8,469 bases of DNA from assembly GCA_021810985.1 (NCBI GenBank), contig JAJZQA010000098.1, forward strand, positions 1-8,469, in the 5' to 3' direction. The position numbers and the translations under genes are program-made. Of the stretch, positions 1 through 6,233 are shown one piece after another; positions within the stretch are counted from its first letter, which is position 1; each line of letters opens with the position of its first letter. Below the pieces are notes generated by a model that saw nothing but the letters and a program-made list of their open reading frames with translations, did no database searches and was not told the DNA's origin. Origin of the DNA: Deltaproteobacteria bacterium (GTDB lineage: Bacteria > Desulfobacterota > Desulfuromonadia > Geobacterales > Geobacteraceae).

Positions 1-2
1 CG

Positions 3-626
3 CCCCGGCCGGAGCCTGTCGAGCCCCAGGAAGAGCCCATGCCCGAGGCCGGTGAGGCACCGCGGGCAGCCGGAGAGGAGTTGCCCCCCCTCTCCATCAC
101 GTCGCGCCGCAGACAGAGCCCCCTGTTCGGTGTGCTGATCGCCGTGGTCACGGTGGTTGTCATGGCGGTGCTCGGCTTCTTCGGCTACACTATTTTTCTG
201 GAGGACAAGGGGAAGGTCGTCACCGAGGCAGGCAGGATCACGGTACGCGCCGTGAACGCCTCGTTTGTGAATAACCCGGTCATCGGGGACCTGCTGGTCA
301 TCACCGGCGAGGCGGTCAACAACTTCACGAAACCGCGGGCAGCCATCCAGGTCAAGGGGATGGTCTACGGCGCGGGCGGCCAGGTCCTGGCCTCGAAGAA
401 CGCCTACTGCGGCAATCCGTTGACAAAGGAGCAGTTGTCCACCCTGTCGCTGGACAAGATCGAGGCGGCCATGGCCAACCAGTTCGGCGATTCGCTGGCC
501 AACATGGAGGTGGCCCCGGGCAGGGCCATTCCCTTTGTGATCGTTATCCCCAAACCGCCGGCAGAGGCGAAGGACTACGGGGTCGAACCGGCCGGATCGA
601 CGGTTGCCACCGGGAAGCAGCAGTAA
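3..626 (+). CDS. DUF3426-like single-pass membrane protein, 5' end outside window
   Basis: The reading frame is open from base 3 with no stop before the ATG at 39. The residues ahead of that ATG (PRPEPVEPQEEP) continue the same Pro/Glu-rich linker, so the gene almost certainly begins upstream and the ATG at 39 is internal. Counting from that Met, a Pro/Glu/Ala-rich linker is followed by one hydrophobic segment at about residues 29-54 (FGVLIAVVTVVVMAVLGFF and on). A soluble domain of about 140 residues follows, with the pattern of DUF3426: ITGEAVNN, then KGMVYGAGGQVL, YCGNPLT and VAPGRAIPFVIVIPKP. In the family this domain often follows an N-terminal MJ0042-type zinc ribbon, which would lie outside the window. 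Function is unknown. It is unrelated to the mdc genes and separated from them by a terminator. DUF3426 assignment is by pattern memory, moderate confidence. Confidence 0.7.
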   Translation, partial: PRPEPVEPQEEPMPEAGEAPRAAGEELPPLSITSRRRQSPLFGVLIAVVTVVVMAVLGFFGYTIFLEDKGKVVTEAGRITVRAVNASFVNNPVIGDLLVITGEAVNNFTKPRAAIQVKGMVYGAGGQVLASKNAYCGNPLTKEQLSTLSLDKIEAAMANQFGDSLANMEVAPGRAIPFVIVIPKPPAEAKDYGVEPAGSTVATGKQQ

Positions 627-650
627 TATCCCATCGCATCCAGACAGACG

Positions 651-688
651 AAGAGGGCCGCTGGCTACCTGCCAACGGCCCTCTTTTT
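651..688 (+). terminator. Rho-independent terminator of the DUF3426-like gene
   Basis: A perfect 10-bp stem pairs AAGAGGGCCG (651-660) with CGGCCCTCTT (676-685) and runs into a T tract (684-688). Inside the 15-nt loop a second short stem, TGGC (662-665) with GCCA (671-674), can stack on the first after a single mismatch. It starts 25 nt after the stop codon. The opposite strand has only two Ts after the stem, so it should act on rightward transcription only. Confidence 0.9.
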
Positions 689-860
689 ACGTGTGCACCC
701 CGCACATCCAATCGGTGTACCGGCACCTTGGCGATGAGAGTCCCCGGGGAACCCTGATGGTGGAAGCCGAGACCGTTATCCGGACGCAAGGGTGTGCCCC
801 GGGTGGTCCGGAATCCGAGGGGAGCCGTGAGCAAAATCCTGCTCCAGCGGCCATCCTTTG
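689..860. other. Non-coding tail-to-tail gap with small dyads
   Basis: This 172-bp gap lies between the terminator and the 3' end of the regulator gene. I find no convincing gene. It contains several short dyads: the palindrome TCCCCGGGGA (741-750); TCCGGAC (779-785) facing GTCCGGA (806-812), with GGG/CCC (790-792, 797-799) inside; and an interrupted hairpin at 824-851. The bases are GC-rich and purine-rich on the + strand, like structured RNA or a degraded element, but no RNA family could be assigned. Confidence 0.4.
824..851 (-). terminator. Possible 3' hairpin of the regulator transcript
   Basis: GCCG (824-827) pairs with CGGC (848-851) and GAGCA (829-833) pairs with TGCTC (840-844) around an AAATCC loop, with a small asymmetric internal loop between the two stems. 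It begins about 10 nt after the regulator stop codon on the minus strand, a usual place for a 3' hairpin. There is no T tract after it in the minus direction, so it may only protect the 3' end or be chance. Weak call. Confidence 0.25.
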
Positions 861-1523
861 TTAGATAGAAAGGGAGGCTATCAAATCGGCAAAACGCTCC
901 CCTTGGACGATGATATGCTTTCGAAGGAGCTCTGCGGCCAACTCGCCGTCACCGGCACTGATTGCCTCGACAATGGCGGAATGTTCCGAATACGAGGTGC
1001 GTAATCTATTCAGGACACGAAGCTGGAGTCGCCGATACGCACCTAAGCGTCGGTGCAGGGCGGTGGCCTCCTCGATCAGAAAGCCGTTATGGCTTGCAGC
1101 ATATATTGCCATATGAAACTTTTCGTTTCTCCGGTAATACTCGTCCGGGTCACCCTCATCGTGGGCCGCTTCGCAGGCTTTGTGGGCCTCTCGCAGGTTC
1201 CGCTGATCCATCTCCGTCAAACGGCGTGCCGCCAACCTTCCACACATCGCCTCGAGTTCCGCCATAACCTCGAACATTTCACAGAGGCGATGGGGGCTGA
1301 TTTTTGCAACGATGGCTCCGCGGCGTGGCCGTATGTCGATCAGGCCGGTGAAGGTCAGCTGCATGAGTGCCTCACGGATAGGCGTGCGTGATACCTCGAA
1401 CTCCGTTGCCAGTTCCGTTTCGTCGAGTCGCATCCCCGGAAGGTAACGTCCGGTGGCGATCCGCTCCTCTATGATCTCCCGCAGCTGTTCCGAGCGCCGT
1501 GTGTGTAGCGATCCGCTCTCCAT
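861..1523 (-). CDS. GntR-family, FCD-type regulator, probable malonate operon repressor (MdcY/MatR-like)
   Basis: This 220-aa protein has an N-terminal winged helix with the GntR signature at about residues 34-62 (DETELATEFEVSRTPIREAL) and the wing IRPRRGAIV at 64-72. A helical FCD effector domain (about 80-215) follows. The FCD metal site is recognisable as NEKFH (133-137), H181 and H203, except that Asn133 stands where most members have Asp. An upstream in-frame ATG at 1547 exists. I prefer the ATG at 1523 because GAGGGGG lies 6 nt before it, while 1547 has no well-spaced ribosome site and would lie upstream of the start expected from the TATAAT box at 1549-1554. Position next to mdc genes, family and adjacent TATACAA boxes match MdcY of Acinetobacter and MatR of Rhizobium, both repressors relieved by malonate. 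The effector here is inferred. Confidence 0.9.
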   Translation of the reverse strand: MESGSLHTRRSEQLREIIEERIATGRYLPGMRLDETELATEFEVSRTPIREALMQLTFTGLIDIRPRRGAIVAKISPHRLCEMFEVMAELEAMCGRLAARRLTEMDQRNLREAHKACEAAHDEGDPDEYYRRNEKFHMAIYAASHNGFLIEEATALHRRLGAYRRLQLRVLNRLRTSYSEHSAIVEAISAGDGELAAELLRKHIIVQGERFADLIASLSI

Positions 1524-1546
1524 ATCAACCCCCTCGATGCTCCCCA

Positions 1547-1558
1547 TTATTATACAAT
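1547..1558. promoter_or_regulatory. Operator-like box 1
   Basis: TTATTATACAAT matches 9 of 12 positions of ATTGTATACAAT, the MdcY operator as I remember it, with the right half TATACAAT exact. It overlaps the leftward TATAAT box. Centre at 1552.5. Confidence 0.5.
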
Positions 1559-1576
1559 TCCCGCCCCGATTGCAAA
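1549..1576 (-). promoter_or_regulatory. Promoter of the regulator gene (leftward)
   Basis: On the minus strand a perfect TATAAT -10 box (1554 to 1549) is preceded, 16 bp away, by TTTGCA (1576 to 1571), a 4/6 match to TTGACA. Transcription would start near 1542, giving a leader of about 20 nt to the ATG at 1523. Operator box 1 overlaps the -10 box and box 2 overlaps the -35, which predicts autorepression. Confidence 0.5.
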
Positions 1577-1580
1577 AAAT
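1569..1580. promoter_or_regulatory. Operator-like box 2 (weak)
   Basis: ATTGCAAAAAAT matches 9 of 12 positions of ATTGTATACAAT. Its left half ATTG is exact, but the central TATAC is lost. It is the weakest of the four and sits in an A-rich stretch, so chance is possible. It is listed because its centre (1574.5) falls on the same 21-22 bp period as the others. Confidence 0.3.
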
Positions 1581-1584
1581 TTAG

Positions 1585-1613
1585 TTGACACGGTATACAA
1601 TAAATGTAATCTT
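1585..1613 (+). promoter_or_regulatory. Promoter of the transporter-mdc operon (rightward)
   Basis: A perfect TTGACA -35 box lies at 1585-1590. The -10 is poor: either TAATCT (1607-1612, 16-bp spacer) or AATCTT (1608-1613, 17-bp spacer) with an upstream TG in extended -10 position (1605-1606). The strong -35 with weak -10, under boxes 3 and 4, suits a repressor-controlled sigma-70 promoter. I saw no sigma-54 type GG/GC pair here. Confidence 0.55.
1590..1601. promoter_or_regulatory. Operator-like box 3 (best match)
   Basis: ACGGTATACAAT matches 10 of 12 positions of ATTGTATACAAT, including an exact GTATACAAT. It begins at the last base of the rightward TTGACA box and fills the promoter spacer, an ideal place for a repressor. 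Centre at 1595.5. Confidence 0.6.
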
Positions 1614-1623
1614 GCATACAAGA
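1610..1623. promoter_or_regulatory. Operator-like box 4 (near-perfect dyad)
   Basis: TCTTGCATACAAGA has perfect 5-bp arms (TCTTG and CAAGA) around CATA. The inner 12 bases match 9 of 12 positions of ATTGTATACAAT, and the outer TCTTG resembles the MatR site as I remember it. It covers the -10/start region of the rightward promoter. Centre at 1616.5, exactly 21 bp from box 3. Confidence 0.55.
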
Positions 1624-1994
1624 ACGTCGTTTTAGTCTGCAATAAAAATGGCGGCTGATCATGCCGTACTTTATCGCGACTGCCGCAACGACCGGCAAGG
1701 CACGTACGCAAGCCCTGGATAAGGGGTTGCGCAAGATGGCCCTCGAATCCCGGCGTCATCCCCGCGGTTCCTTGAGAGGTAAGGGGTGGGTGCCAAAAGT
1801 ACGGAAAGCAGCTTATTCAGAACATGGGTTTGTTGCGGGAGCTTCTTGAAGCCAAGAGCCGTCCAAAGAAAGTCTCGCCGCCTGATGAAACGAAAGCTGC
1901 ACCGGCCGTATACACGTGCCGCGGAACGAAAGCTCTGAAATAAATCGACGCTGAGGCCACCTGATCTGGCAAAATCAAAAAGAGGAGAGTCGCC
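1624..1994 (+). other. Long untranslated leader of the mdc operon
   Basis: About 370 nt separate the predicted promoter from the transporter start codon, and no gene in this stretch is convincing. Two overlapping open frames (1661-1849 and 1776-1943) have no good ribosome site and look unlike any family I know. GGGG/CCCC-rich segments at 1720-1795 could fold, but I could not build a terminator or a known riboswitch. It may be a degraded gene remnant, a regulatory leader or a region with a second promoter. The final 13 nt hold the transporter ribosome site (AGGAG at 1983-1987). Confidence 0.4.
1824..1943 (+). CDS. Possible small ORF or gene remnant in the leader (39 aa)
   Basis: A 39-codon frame begins MGLLRELLEAKSRPKK and ends VYTCRGTKALK. 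The frame is open back to 1776 without another ATG and that extension (ending KYGKQLIQN) reads like ordinary helical protein sequence, so it may be the tail of a decayed gene. There is no Shine-Dalgarno at the right distance before ATG 1824, and I recognise no family. It could equally be chance coding in a GC-balanced leader. Low confidence, listed so it can be searched. Confidence 0.15.
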   Translation: MGLLRELLEAKSRPKKVSPPDETKAAPAVYTCRGTKALK

Positions 1995-3212
1995 ATGAAC
2001 ACGCACGCAGGGATGGAGGAGTTTTGGGCAAAACGCTGGGCGGCACTGGTCTATGTAGCACTCCTGGGGGTTGTCTTTTCCGCCAACTACACTAATCACG
2101 GGCCGCTGATATCCACACTTGTCAGGGAATGGGGAATATCGCTGTCGGTCGCAGGTTTTCTGACGACCGCCATCTTCATCACCCACGGCATCTTGCAGAT
2201 CCCCGGCGGCGCCCTTGCCGACAGATTCGGCGCCAAGAATGTGGGAACCATCGGACTCGCCATCATAACCGTATGCAATATCGGAGCTGGCTTCGCCGAC
2301 TCAGTGACGTATCTCCTCGTCTGCAAGTTCCTGTGCGGGATCGGCACCGGCTGCGCCTTTATCGGGGGACTAAAGTATGTGCCGACATTTTTCCACGGGA
2401 AGGAGATTCAGGGAGCCCAGGGTGTTTATGGTGGATCGATACTCCTTGGTTCAGGCTTCGTCATTTATGGCATTCCCCAGATACTGCACGCCGTGGGATG
2501 GCGGGCAGTTTTCTTCACCACGGGCGGGATGGCGGGGGTCCTGCTGCTGGTGTGGCTTTTCCTCGCCCCTGCAACGCCGTCCCATCAGAAAAGTATCAAA
2601 ATTCACTGGAACGATATTCTCGGCAGCCGTAACATCTGGCTCCTTGCATTCGCGCAACTGGCCAGCTTCGGAACGGTGATTTCCGCCGGTGTCTGGGTCA
2701 ATACGCTGTTGACCAAGAGCTTGGCGATTGCGCCGAAAACCGCCGGTATGATCGGGTCCGCCATATTGCTGCTCGGCATCGTCATGCGCCCCCTGGGGGG
2801 GATGATTCTCGGGCGCAGGATACTTACCCCCAAGAACCTCATCATTCTCTCCTGTATCGGCCTTGCCGTGGGGTATTGGATGGTTGGTCAATCGATGAGC
2901 CTGCCGATGGCCGTGGCATCCATCATCATTGTCGGGATAATGTCCGGTTTGCCCTTTGCCGCCATCTTCAACTATGCCCGGGAAACGTGCCCGACAAATC
3001 CGGGCGTTGCGATGGGTTTCGTGAATACCTGGGGTGCAGTGGCAGTGATGGCATTCCCCCCCATCATCGGCCGGCTCGTGGATCTCTCCGGAACGTTTGT
3101 CAGCGGCTTCTATCTCCTTGGCGGTGTGACGCTCCTGTCGGGCCTCTGCTCGGTTCTCCTTACCTCGAAAGAAAAGGAACCGATTGTCCGGACCGTGCAA
3201 GCAGTCAATTAG
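1995..3212 (+). CDS. MFS transporter, probable malonate uptake permease
   Basis: This 405-aa protein is strongly hydrophobic with about 12 predicted membrane segments, the first at about residues 17-34 and the last at about 370-390. The MFS loop 2-3 motif A is clear as GGALADRFGAKN (72-82 region), and a second copy-like motif, RPLGGMILGRR (265-275), sits in the C-terminal half. WGISLSVAG (46-54) and GWRAVFFTTGG (168-178) are typical of MFS anion carriers. AGGAG lies 7 nt before the ATG. It is the first gene of the operon, and no mdcF, mdcL/M or madL/M gene is in the window, so malonate or a related dicarboxylate is the likely substrate, with proton symport the usual mechanism. Substrate is inferred from context only. 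Confidence 0.88.
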   Translation: MNTHAGMEEFWAKRWAALVYVALLGVVFSANYTNHGPLISTLVREWGISLSVAGFLTTAIFITHGILQIPGGALADRFGAKNVGTIGLAIITVCNIGAGFADSVTYLLVCKFLCGIGTGCAFIGGLKYVPTFFHGKEIQGAQGVYGGSILLGSGFVIYGIPQILHAVGWRAVFFTTGGMAGVLLLVWLFLAPATPSHQKSIKIHWNDILGSRNIWLLAFAQLASFGTVISAGVWVNTLLTKSLAIAPKTAGMIGSAILLLGIVMRPLGGMILGRRILTPKNLIILSCIGLAVGYWMVGQSMSLPMAVASIIIVGIMSGLPFAAIFNYARETCPTNPGVAMGFVNTWGAVAVMAFPPIIGRLVDLSGTFVSGFYLLGGVTLLSGLCSVLLTSKEKEPIVRTVQAVN

Positions 3213-3241
3213 CACCGTACTTTTCCGAACTGAAAGCCACT

Positions 3242-3277
3242 GGCGGGGTTTCCGGATGGCCACCAATCAGTCCCGCC
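3242..3277 (+). repeat. Intercistronic inverted repeat between transporter gene and mdcA
   Basis: GGCGGG (3242-3247) pairs with CCCGCC (3272-3277), with a possible extra G-U pair inside. The 24-nt loop contains the palindrome TGGCCA (3257-3262). An alternative pairing of GGTTTCCG (from 3247) with CGGAACC (3284-3290, one bulge) would compete with it. No T tract follows, so this is not an intrinsic terminator. It could set the ratio of transporter to enzyme mRNA. The remaining gap (98 nt in all) holds only the mdcA ribosome site. Confidence 0.3.
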
Positions 3278-3310
3278 GAGCCTCGGAACCATCACTGAAA
3301 GGAAACAACA

Positions 3311-4960
3311 ATGGCATTACATTCCTGCGATACCCTGGCGCAAAACCGGCAAGCCCGTCTTGGTCGCGCCAGAACGATCACCGGCGGAAAACTGCTCAGA
3401 CCTGAACAGGTGACTGAATTGCTGGAAGCGATCATCGAGCCGGGCGACCGCGTCTGCCTTGAAGGGAATAACCAGAAGCAGGCGGACTTTTTGGCGCGCT
3501 GCTTGTCCCGGGTCAATCCGGAAAACGTGCACGATCTCCACCTGGTGCAGTCGGTGGTCGCCCTGTCCGAACATATCGAGCTGTTCGAGCGGGGGATCGC
3601 CCGTCGCCTGGACTTTTCATTCTCAGGCCCCCAGGGGGGACGCATGGCCAAGCTGGTGGGCAGCGGCACAATCCAGATCGGTGCGATCCATACCTATCTG
3701 GAGCTTTTCTCCCGCTACTTCATTGACCTCACCCCGCGGGTCAGCCTGATTGCAGCCCAGGCGGCCGATGCCGCGGGCAATCTCTATACCGGGCCCAACA
3801 CCGAAGACACGCCGGTGATTGCCGAAGCAACGGCCTTTAAGAACGGCATTGTCATTGCCCAGGTCAACAAGATAATGGATGAGGTGCCGCGGGTGGATAT
3901 TCCGGCGGATTGGGTGGATTTCGTGGTGGAAAGTCCCAAGCCGCACTACATCGAGCCGCTGTTTACCCGAGACCCCGCGCAGATCTCCGAGATCCAGGTG
4001 CTCATGGCCATGATGGTAATCAAGGGCATCTATGCCGAATATGGCGTCCAGCGGCTGAATCATGGGATCGGCTTCGATTCCGCGGCGATAGAACTATTGT
4101 TGCCGACGTACGCGGAGAGTCTGGGGTTGAAGGGGAAGATCTGCTCCTACTGGGCACTCAACCCCCACCCCACGATGATTCCGGCGATCGAGTCCGGGTT
4201 CGTCAAATCGATCCATTCTTTCGGTTCCGAGCTGGGGATGGAAGCCTACATAGCCCGTCGCCCGGACATCTTTTTCACCGGCGCAGACGGAAGCATGCGC
4301 TCCAACCGGGCTCTCTGCCAGGCTGCCGGACATTACGCCTGCGACCTCTTCATCGGCTCGACCCTGCAGATCGATCTGGCCGGAAACAGTTCCACGGCAA
4401 CCATCGACAGGATCACCGGCTTCGGCGGAGCGGCGAACATGGGCGCCGATGCACGAGGGCGCCGCCATGTCAGTCCGACCTGGCTTAAAGCGGGACAGGA
4501 AGCCCAGGGGAGGAACTCGTCAATGCCGAGAGGCCGGAAACTGGTGGTCCAATTGGTGGAGACCTTCAGGGAACATATGCAACCTGCTTTCGTGGAAGAG
4601 CTCGACGCGTGGCAATTGATGGAGAAGACCGGTATGGATATCCCGCCGGTTATGATCTACGGCGATGACGTCAGTCACATTGTCACCGAAGAAGGGATCG
4701 CCAACCTGCTCCTCTGCCGTAACGAGGAGGAACGGGAGCAGGCAATTCGGGGGGTGGCGGGATATACCCCGGTCGGCATTGCCCGATCCCGCAGTGCGGT
4801 GGAAAATCTGCGCGACCGCGGTATTATCAAGCGTCCAGAAGACCTGGGGATCGACAAGCGCCTGGCAACGCGCGATCTCCTCGCCGCACGATCGATCAAG
4901 GAGCTGGTCCGCTGGTCAGGCGGGATGTACGATCCGCCACGGCGTTTCAGGAACTGGTAG
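3311..4960 (+). CDS. mdcA: Malonate decarboxylase alpha subunit (acetyl-S-ACP:malonate ACP transferase)
   Basis: The 549-aa product matches the usual MdcA length (about 550). MdcA exchanges the acetyl group on carrier subunit MdcC for malonyl, releasing acetate, and so starts each catalytic cycle in the cytoplasm. The family is related to CoA-transferases. Characteristic segments are SGPQGGRMAKLVGSGTIQIG (105-124), HGIGFDSAAIELLLP (251-265), GADGSMRSNRALCQAAGHY (324-342), and above all the hallmark GFGGAANMGADARGRRHVSP (370-389). EEGIANLL at 460-467 and a C-terminal WSGGMYDPPRRFRNW complete the match. AAAGGA lies 7 nt before the ATG. mdcC follows 47 nt later. The gene is intact with no missing segment seen. 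Confidence 0.97.
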   Translation: MALHSCDTLAQNRQARLGRARTITGGKLLRPEQVTELLEAIIEPGDRVCLEGNNQKQADFLARCLSRVNPENVHDLHLVQSVVALSEHIELFERGIARRLDFSFSGPQGGRMAKLVGSGTIQIGAIHTYLELFSRYFIDLTPRVSLIAAQAADAAGNLYTGPNTEDTPVIAEATAFKNGIVIAQVNKIMDEVPRVDIPADWVDFVVESPKPHYIEPLFTRDPAQISEIQVLMAMMVIKGIYAEYGVQRLNHGIGFDSAAIELLLPTYAESLGLKGKICSYWALNPHPTMIPAIESGFVKSIHSFGSELGMEAYIARRPDIFFTGADGSMRSNRALCQAAGHYACDLFIGSTLQIDLAGNSSTATIDRITGFGGAANMGADARGRRHVSPTWLKAGQEAQGRNSSMPRGRKLVVQLVETFREHMQPAFVEELDAWQLMEKTGMDIPPVMIYGDDVSHIVTEEGIANLLLCRNEEEREQAIRGVAGYTPVGIARSRSAVENLRDRGIIKRPEDLGIDKRLATRDLLAARSIKELVRWSGGMYDPPRRFRNW

Positions 4961-5007
4961 CCGGGAAGCGCAAGGCAGTTAACTCCGATCAGGAAGAGGA
5001 TAGTCTT

Positions 5008-5325
5008 ATGGAACAATTAGAGTATGAGTTTGACGGTGCGGGCAGCCTGCGGCAGAGCGGTCCCGCCGTGCTGGTCGGCGTCGTTTCCTCGGGCAATTTG
5101 GAGGTCCTGGTGGAAAGTGCCGAGCTGGGTGGCCGTGGGCGCATAGTTGTCAACACGTCGGTGCGTGGTTTCGGAGAAATATGGCAGGCGGTCCTGACGG
5201 ATTTTGCCGGTCGGCACAACCTGGCCAACCTGCTGATATCAATCAACGATGCCGGTGCGACCCCGGCAGTGGTAAGCTTGCGGCTCGATCAGGCCGCAGA
5301 AGAGTTTTACCGGGGGGAGCCATGA
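5008..5325 (+). CDS. mdcC: Malonate decarboxylase acyl carrier subunit (delta)
   Basis: This small acidic protein of 105 aa has the family length. MdcC carries the 2'-(5''-phosphoribosyl)-3'-dephospho-CoA arm on which malonyl and acetyl groups are held as thioesters. In Klebsiella the arm is on Ser25 within VVGSGDMEVL; here VVSSGNLEVL aligns and places the attachment at Ser28. Other family features are the SVRGFGEIWQAVL segment (51-63) and the C-terminal NDAGATPAVVSLRLDQA (79-95). GAGGA lies about 8 nt before the ATG. The last codons overlap the mdcD start by 4 nt (ATGA), implying coupled translation. Confidence 0.95.
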   Translation: MEQLEYEFDGAGSLRQSGPAVLVGVVSSGNLEVLVESAELGGRGRIVVNTSVRGFGEIWQAVLTDFAGRHNLANLLISINDAGATPAVVSLRLDQAAEEFYRGEP

Positions 5326-6233
5326 CCACGACATCATGCAGGACAACCGGGCAAAGCTACTATGAATCCAATGCACTGAAGCGGATAACATCGTTACTGG
5401 ACCCGGGCAGTTTTCACGAGATCATCAGGCCGGAAGAAAAAATCTCCAGCCCCCATCTCCGGATACTTGGTCAGCCGTGCTCCTTTAATGACGGGATCAT
5501 TGTAGGCGCCGGTCGTCTGGCCGGGAAAAAGGTCCTGATAGCCGGTCAGGAAGGCGGTTTCATGGGTGGCGCCGTGGGTGAAGTCCACGGCGCAAAACTC
5601 ACCGGCCTTTTGCAGCGGGCAACGGAGGAGGGGCCTGACGGGGTGCTGTTGTTGCTGGAATCGGGCGGCGTAAGGCTGCACGAGGCTAATGCCGGCTTGA
5701 TAGCCGTTTCGGAAATCATCCGCTCGGTACTTGCCGCACGGGTCGCCGGGGTTCCCGTAATCGGCCTGATCGGCGGTGTATATGGCTGCTTTGGCGGAAT
5801 GGGTATAGTGGCCCGTTGCTGCAATGCCCTGATCATCAGCGAAGAAGGGAGGATGGGCCTGTCCGGTCCCGAGGTGATCGAGACCACCATGGGGGTCGAA
5901 GAGTTCGATGCCAGCGACCGTGCCCTGGTGTGGCGCACGGTTGGCGGCAAGCACCGCTATCTGATCGGCGAGGTCCAACGGCTGGTTGATGACGATGTGG
6001 CAGCGTTCCGTGCGGCTGCCATCGAACTGCTGAACGACCCTCGGCCCCTCTCCCTGGAAGAGCTGCAAAAGGAGCATGGCATGCTTTCCGACCGGTTGAA
6101 GAGTTGCGGCAGTGCCTATGATGCGATCGACATCTGGCACACGATGGGGATTGCAGAACCGGAAACCCTGCCATTGCTTGATACAGCGGCGTTTCACAAG
6201 GCTGTTCAACATGTATACCGAGGTGCGGCATGA
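5322..6233 (+). CDS. mdcD: Malonate decarboxylase beta subunit (malonyl-S-ACP decarboxylase)
   Basis: MdcD forms the decarboxylase with MdcE, turning malonyl-S-MdcC into acetyl-S-MdcC and CO2 without biotin. The frame is open further upstream (from 5181), but that part lies inside mdcC in another frame. The ATG at 5322, with GGGGGGAG just before it and a 4-nt ATGA overlap with mdcC, gives 303 aa, close to family length. The fold is that of carboxyltransferase/crotonase-like subunits. Visible segments are AGQEGGFMGGAVGEVHGAKL (74-93), LESGGVRLHEANAG (112-125), and the glycine-rich oxyanion-type loop GGVYGCFGGMGI (151-162). SGPEVIE (181-187) and GGKHRYLIGEVQ (208-219) follow. It overlaps mdcE by 4 nt. 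Intact. Confidence 0.95.
   Translation: MTTTSCRTTGQSYYESNALKRITSLLDPGSFHEIIRPEEKISSPHLRILGQPCSFNDGIIVGAGRLAGKKVLIAGQEGGFMGGAVGEVHGAKLTGLLQRATEEGPDGVLLLLESGGVRLHEANAGLIAVSEIIRSVLAARVAGVPVIGLIGGVYGCFGGMGIVARCCNALIISEEGRMGLSGPEVIETTMGVEEFDASDRALVWRTVGGKHRYLIGEVQRLVDDDVAAFRAAAIELLNDPRPLSLEELQKEHGMLSDRLKSCGSAYDAIDIWHTMGIAEPETLPLLDTAAFHKAVQHVYRGAA

Noticed and set aside
604..864. 86-aa open frame on the + strand between the two convergent genes
   Set aside because: It starts inside the DUF3426 gene, runs through the terminator hairpin, has no ribosome site and low-complexity Pro/Gly-rich sequence.
1736..1770. tRNA 3'-end look-alike (TCGAATCCCGG followed by TCATCCCC), possible attachment-site remnant
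   Set aside because: No matching acceptor strand or T-stem of proper length could be paired, and no integrase is near.
2451..3266. 271-aa minus-strand frame opposite the transporter gene
   Set aside because: It is the antisense shadow of a clear 12-segment membrane protein; the translation is His/Gly/Arg-rich without domain character.
5181..5321. Upstream extension of the mdcD frame
   Set aside because: It lies wholly inside mdcC in another frame; the ATG at 5322 has a strong ribosome site and the usual ATGA junction.
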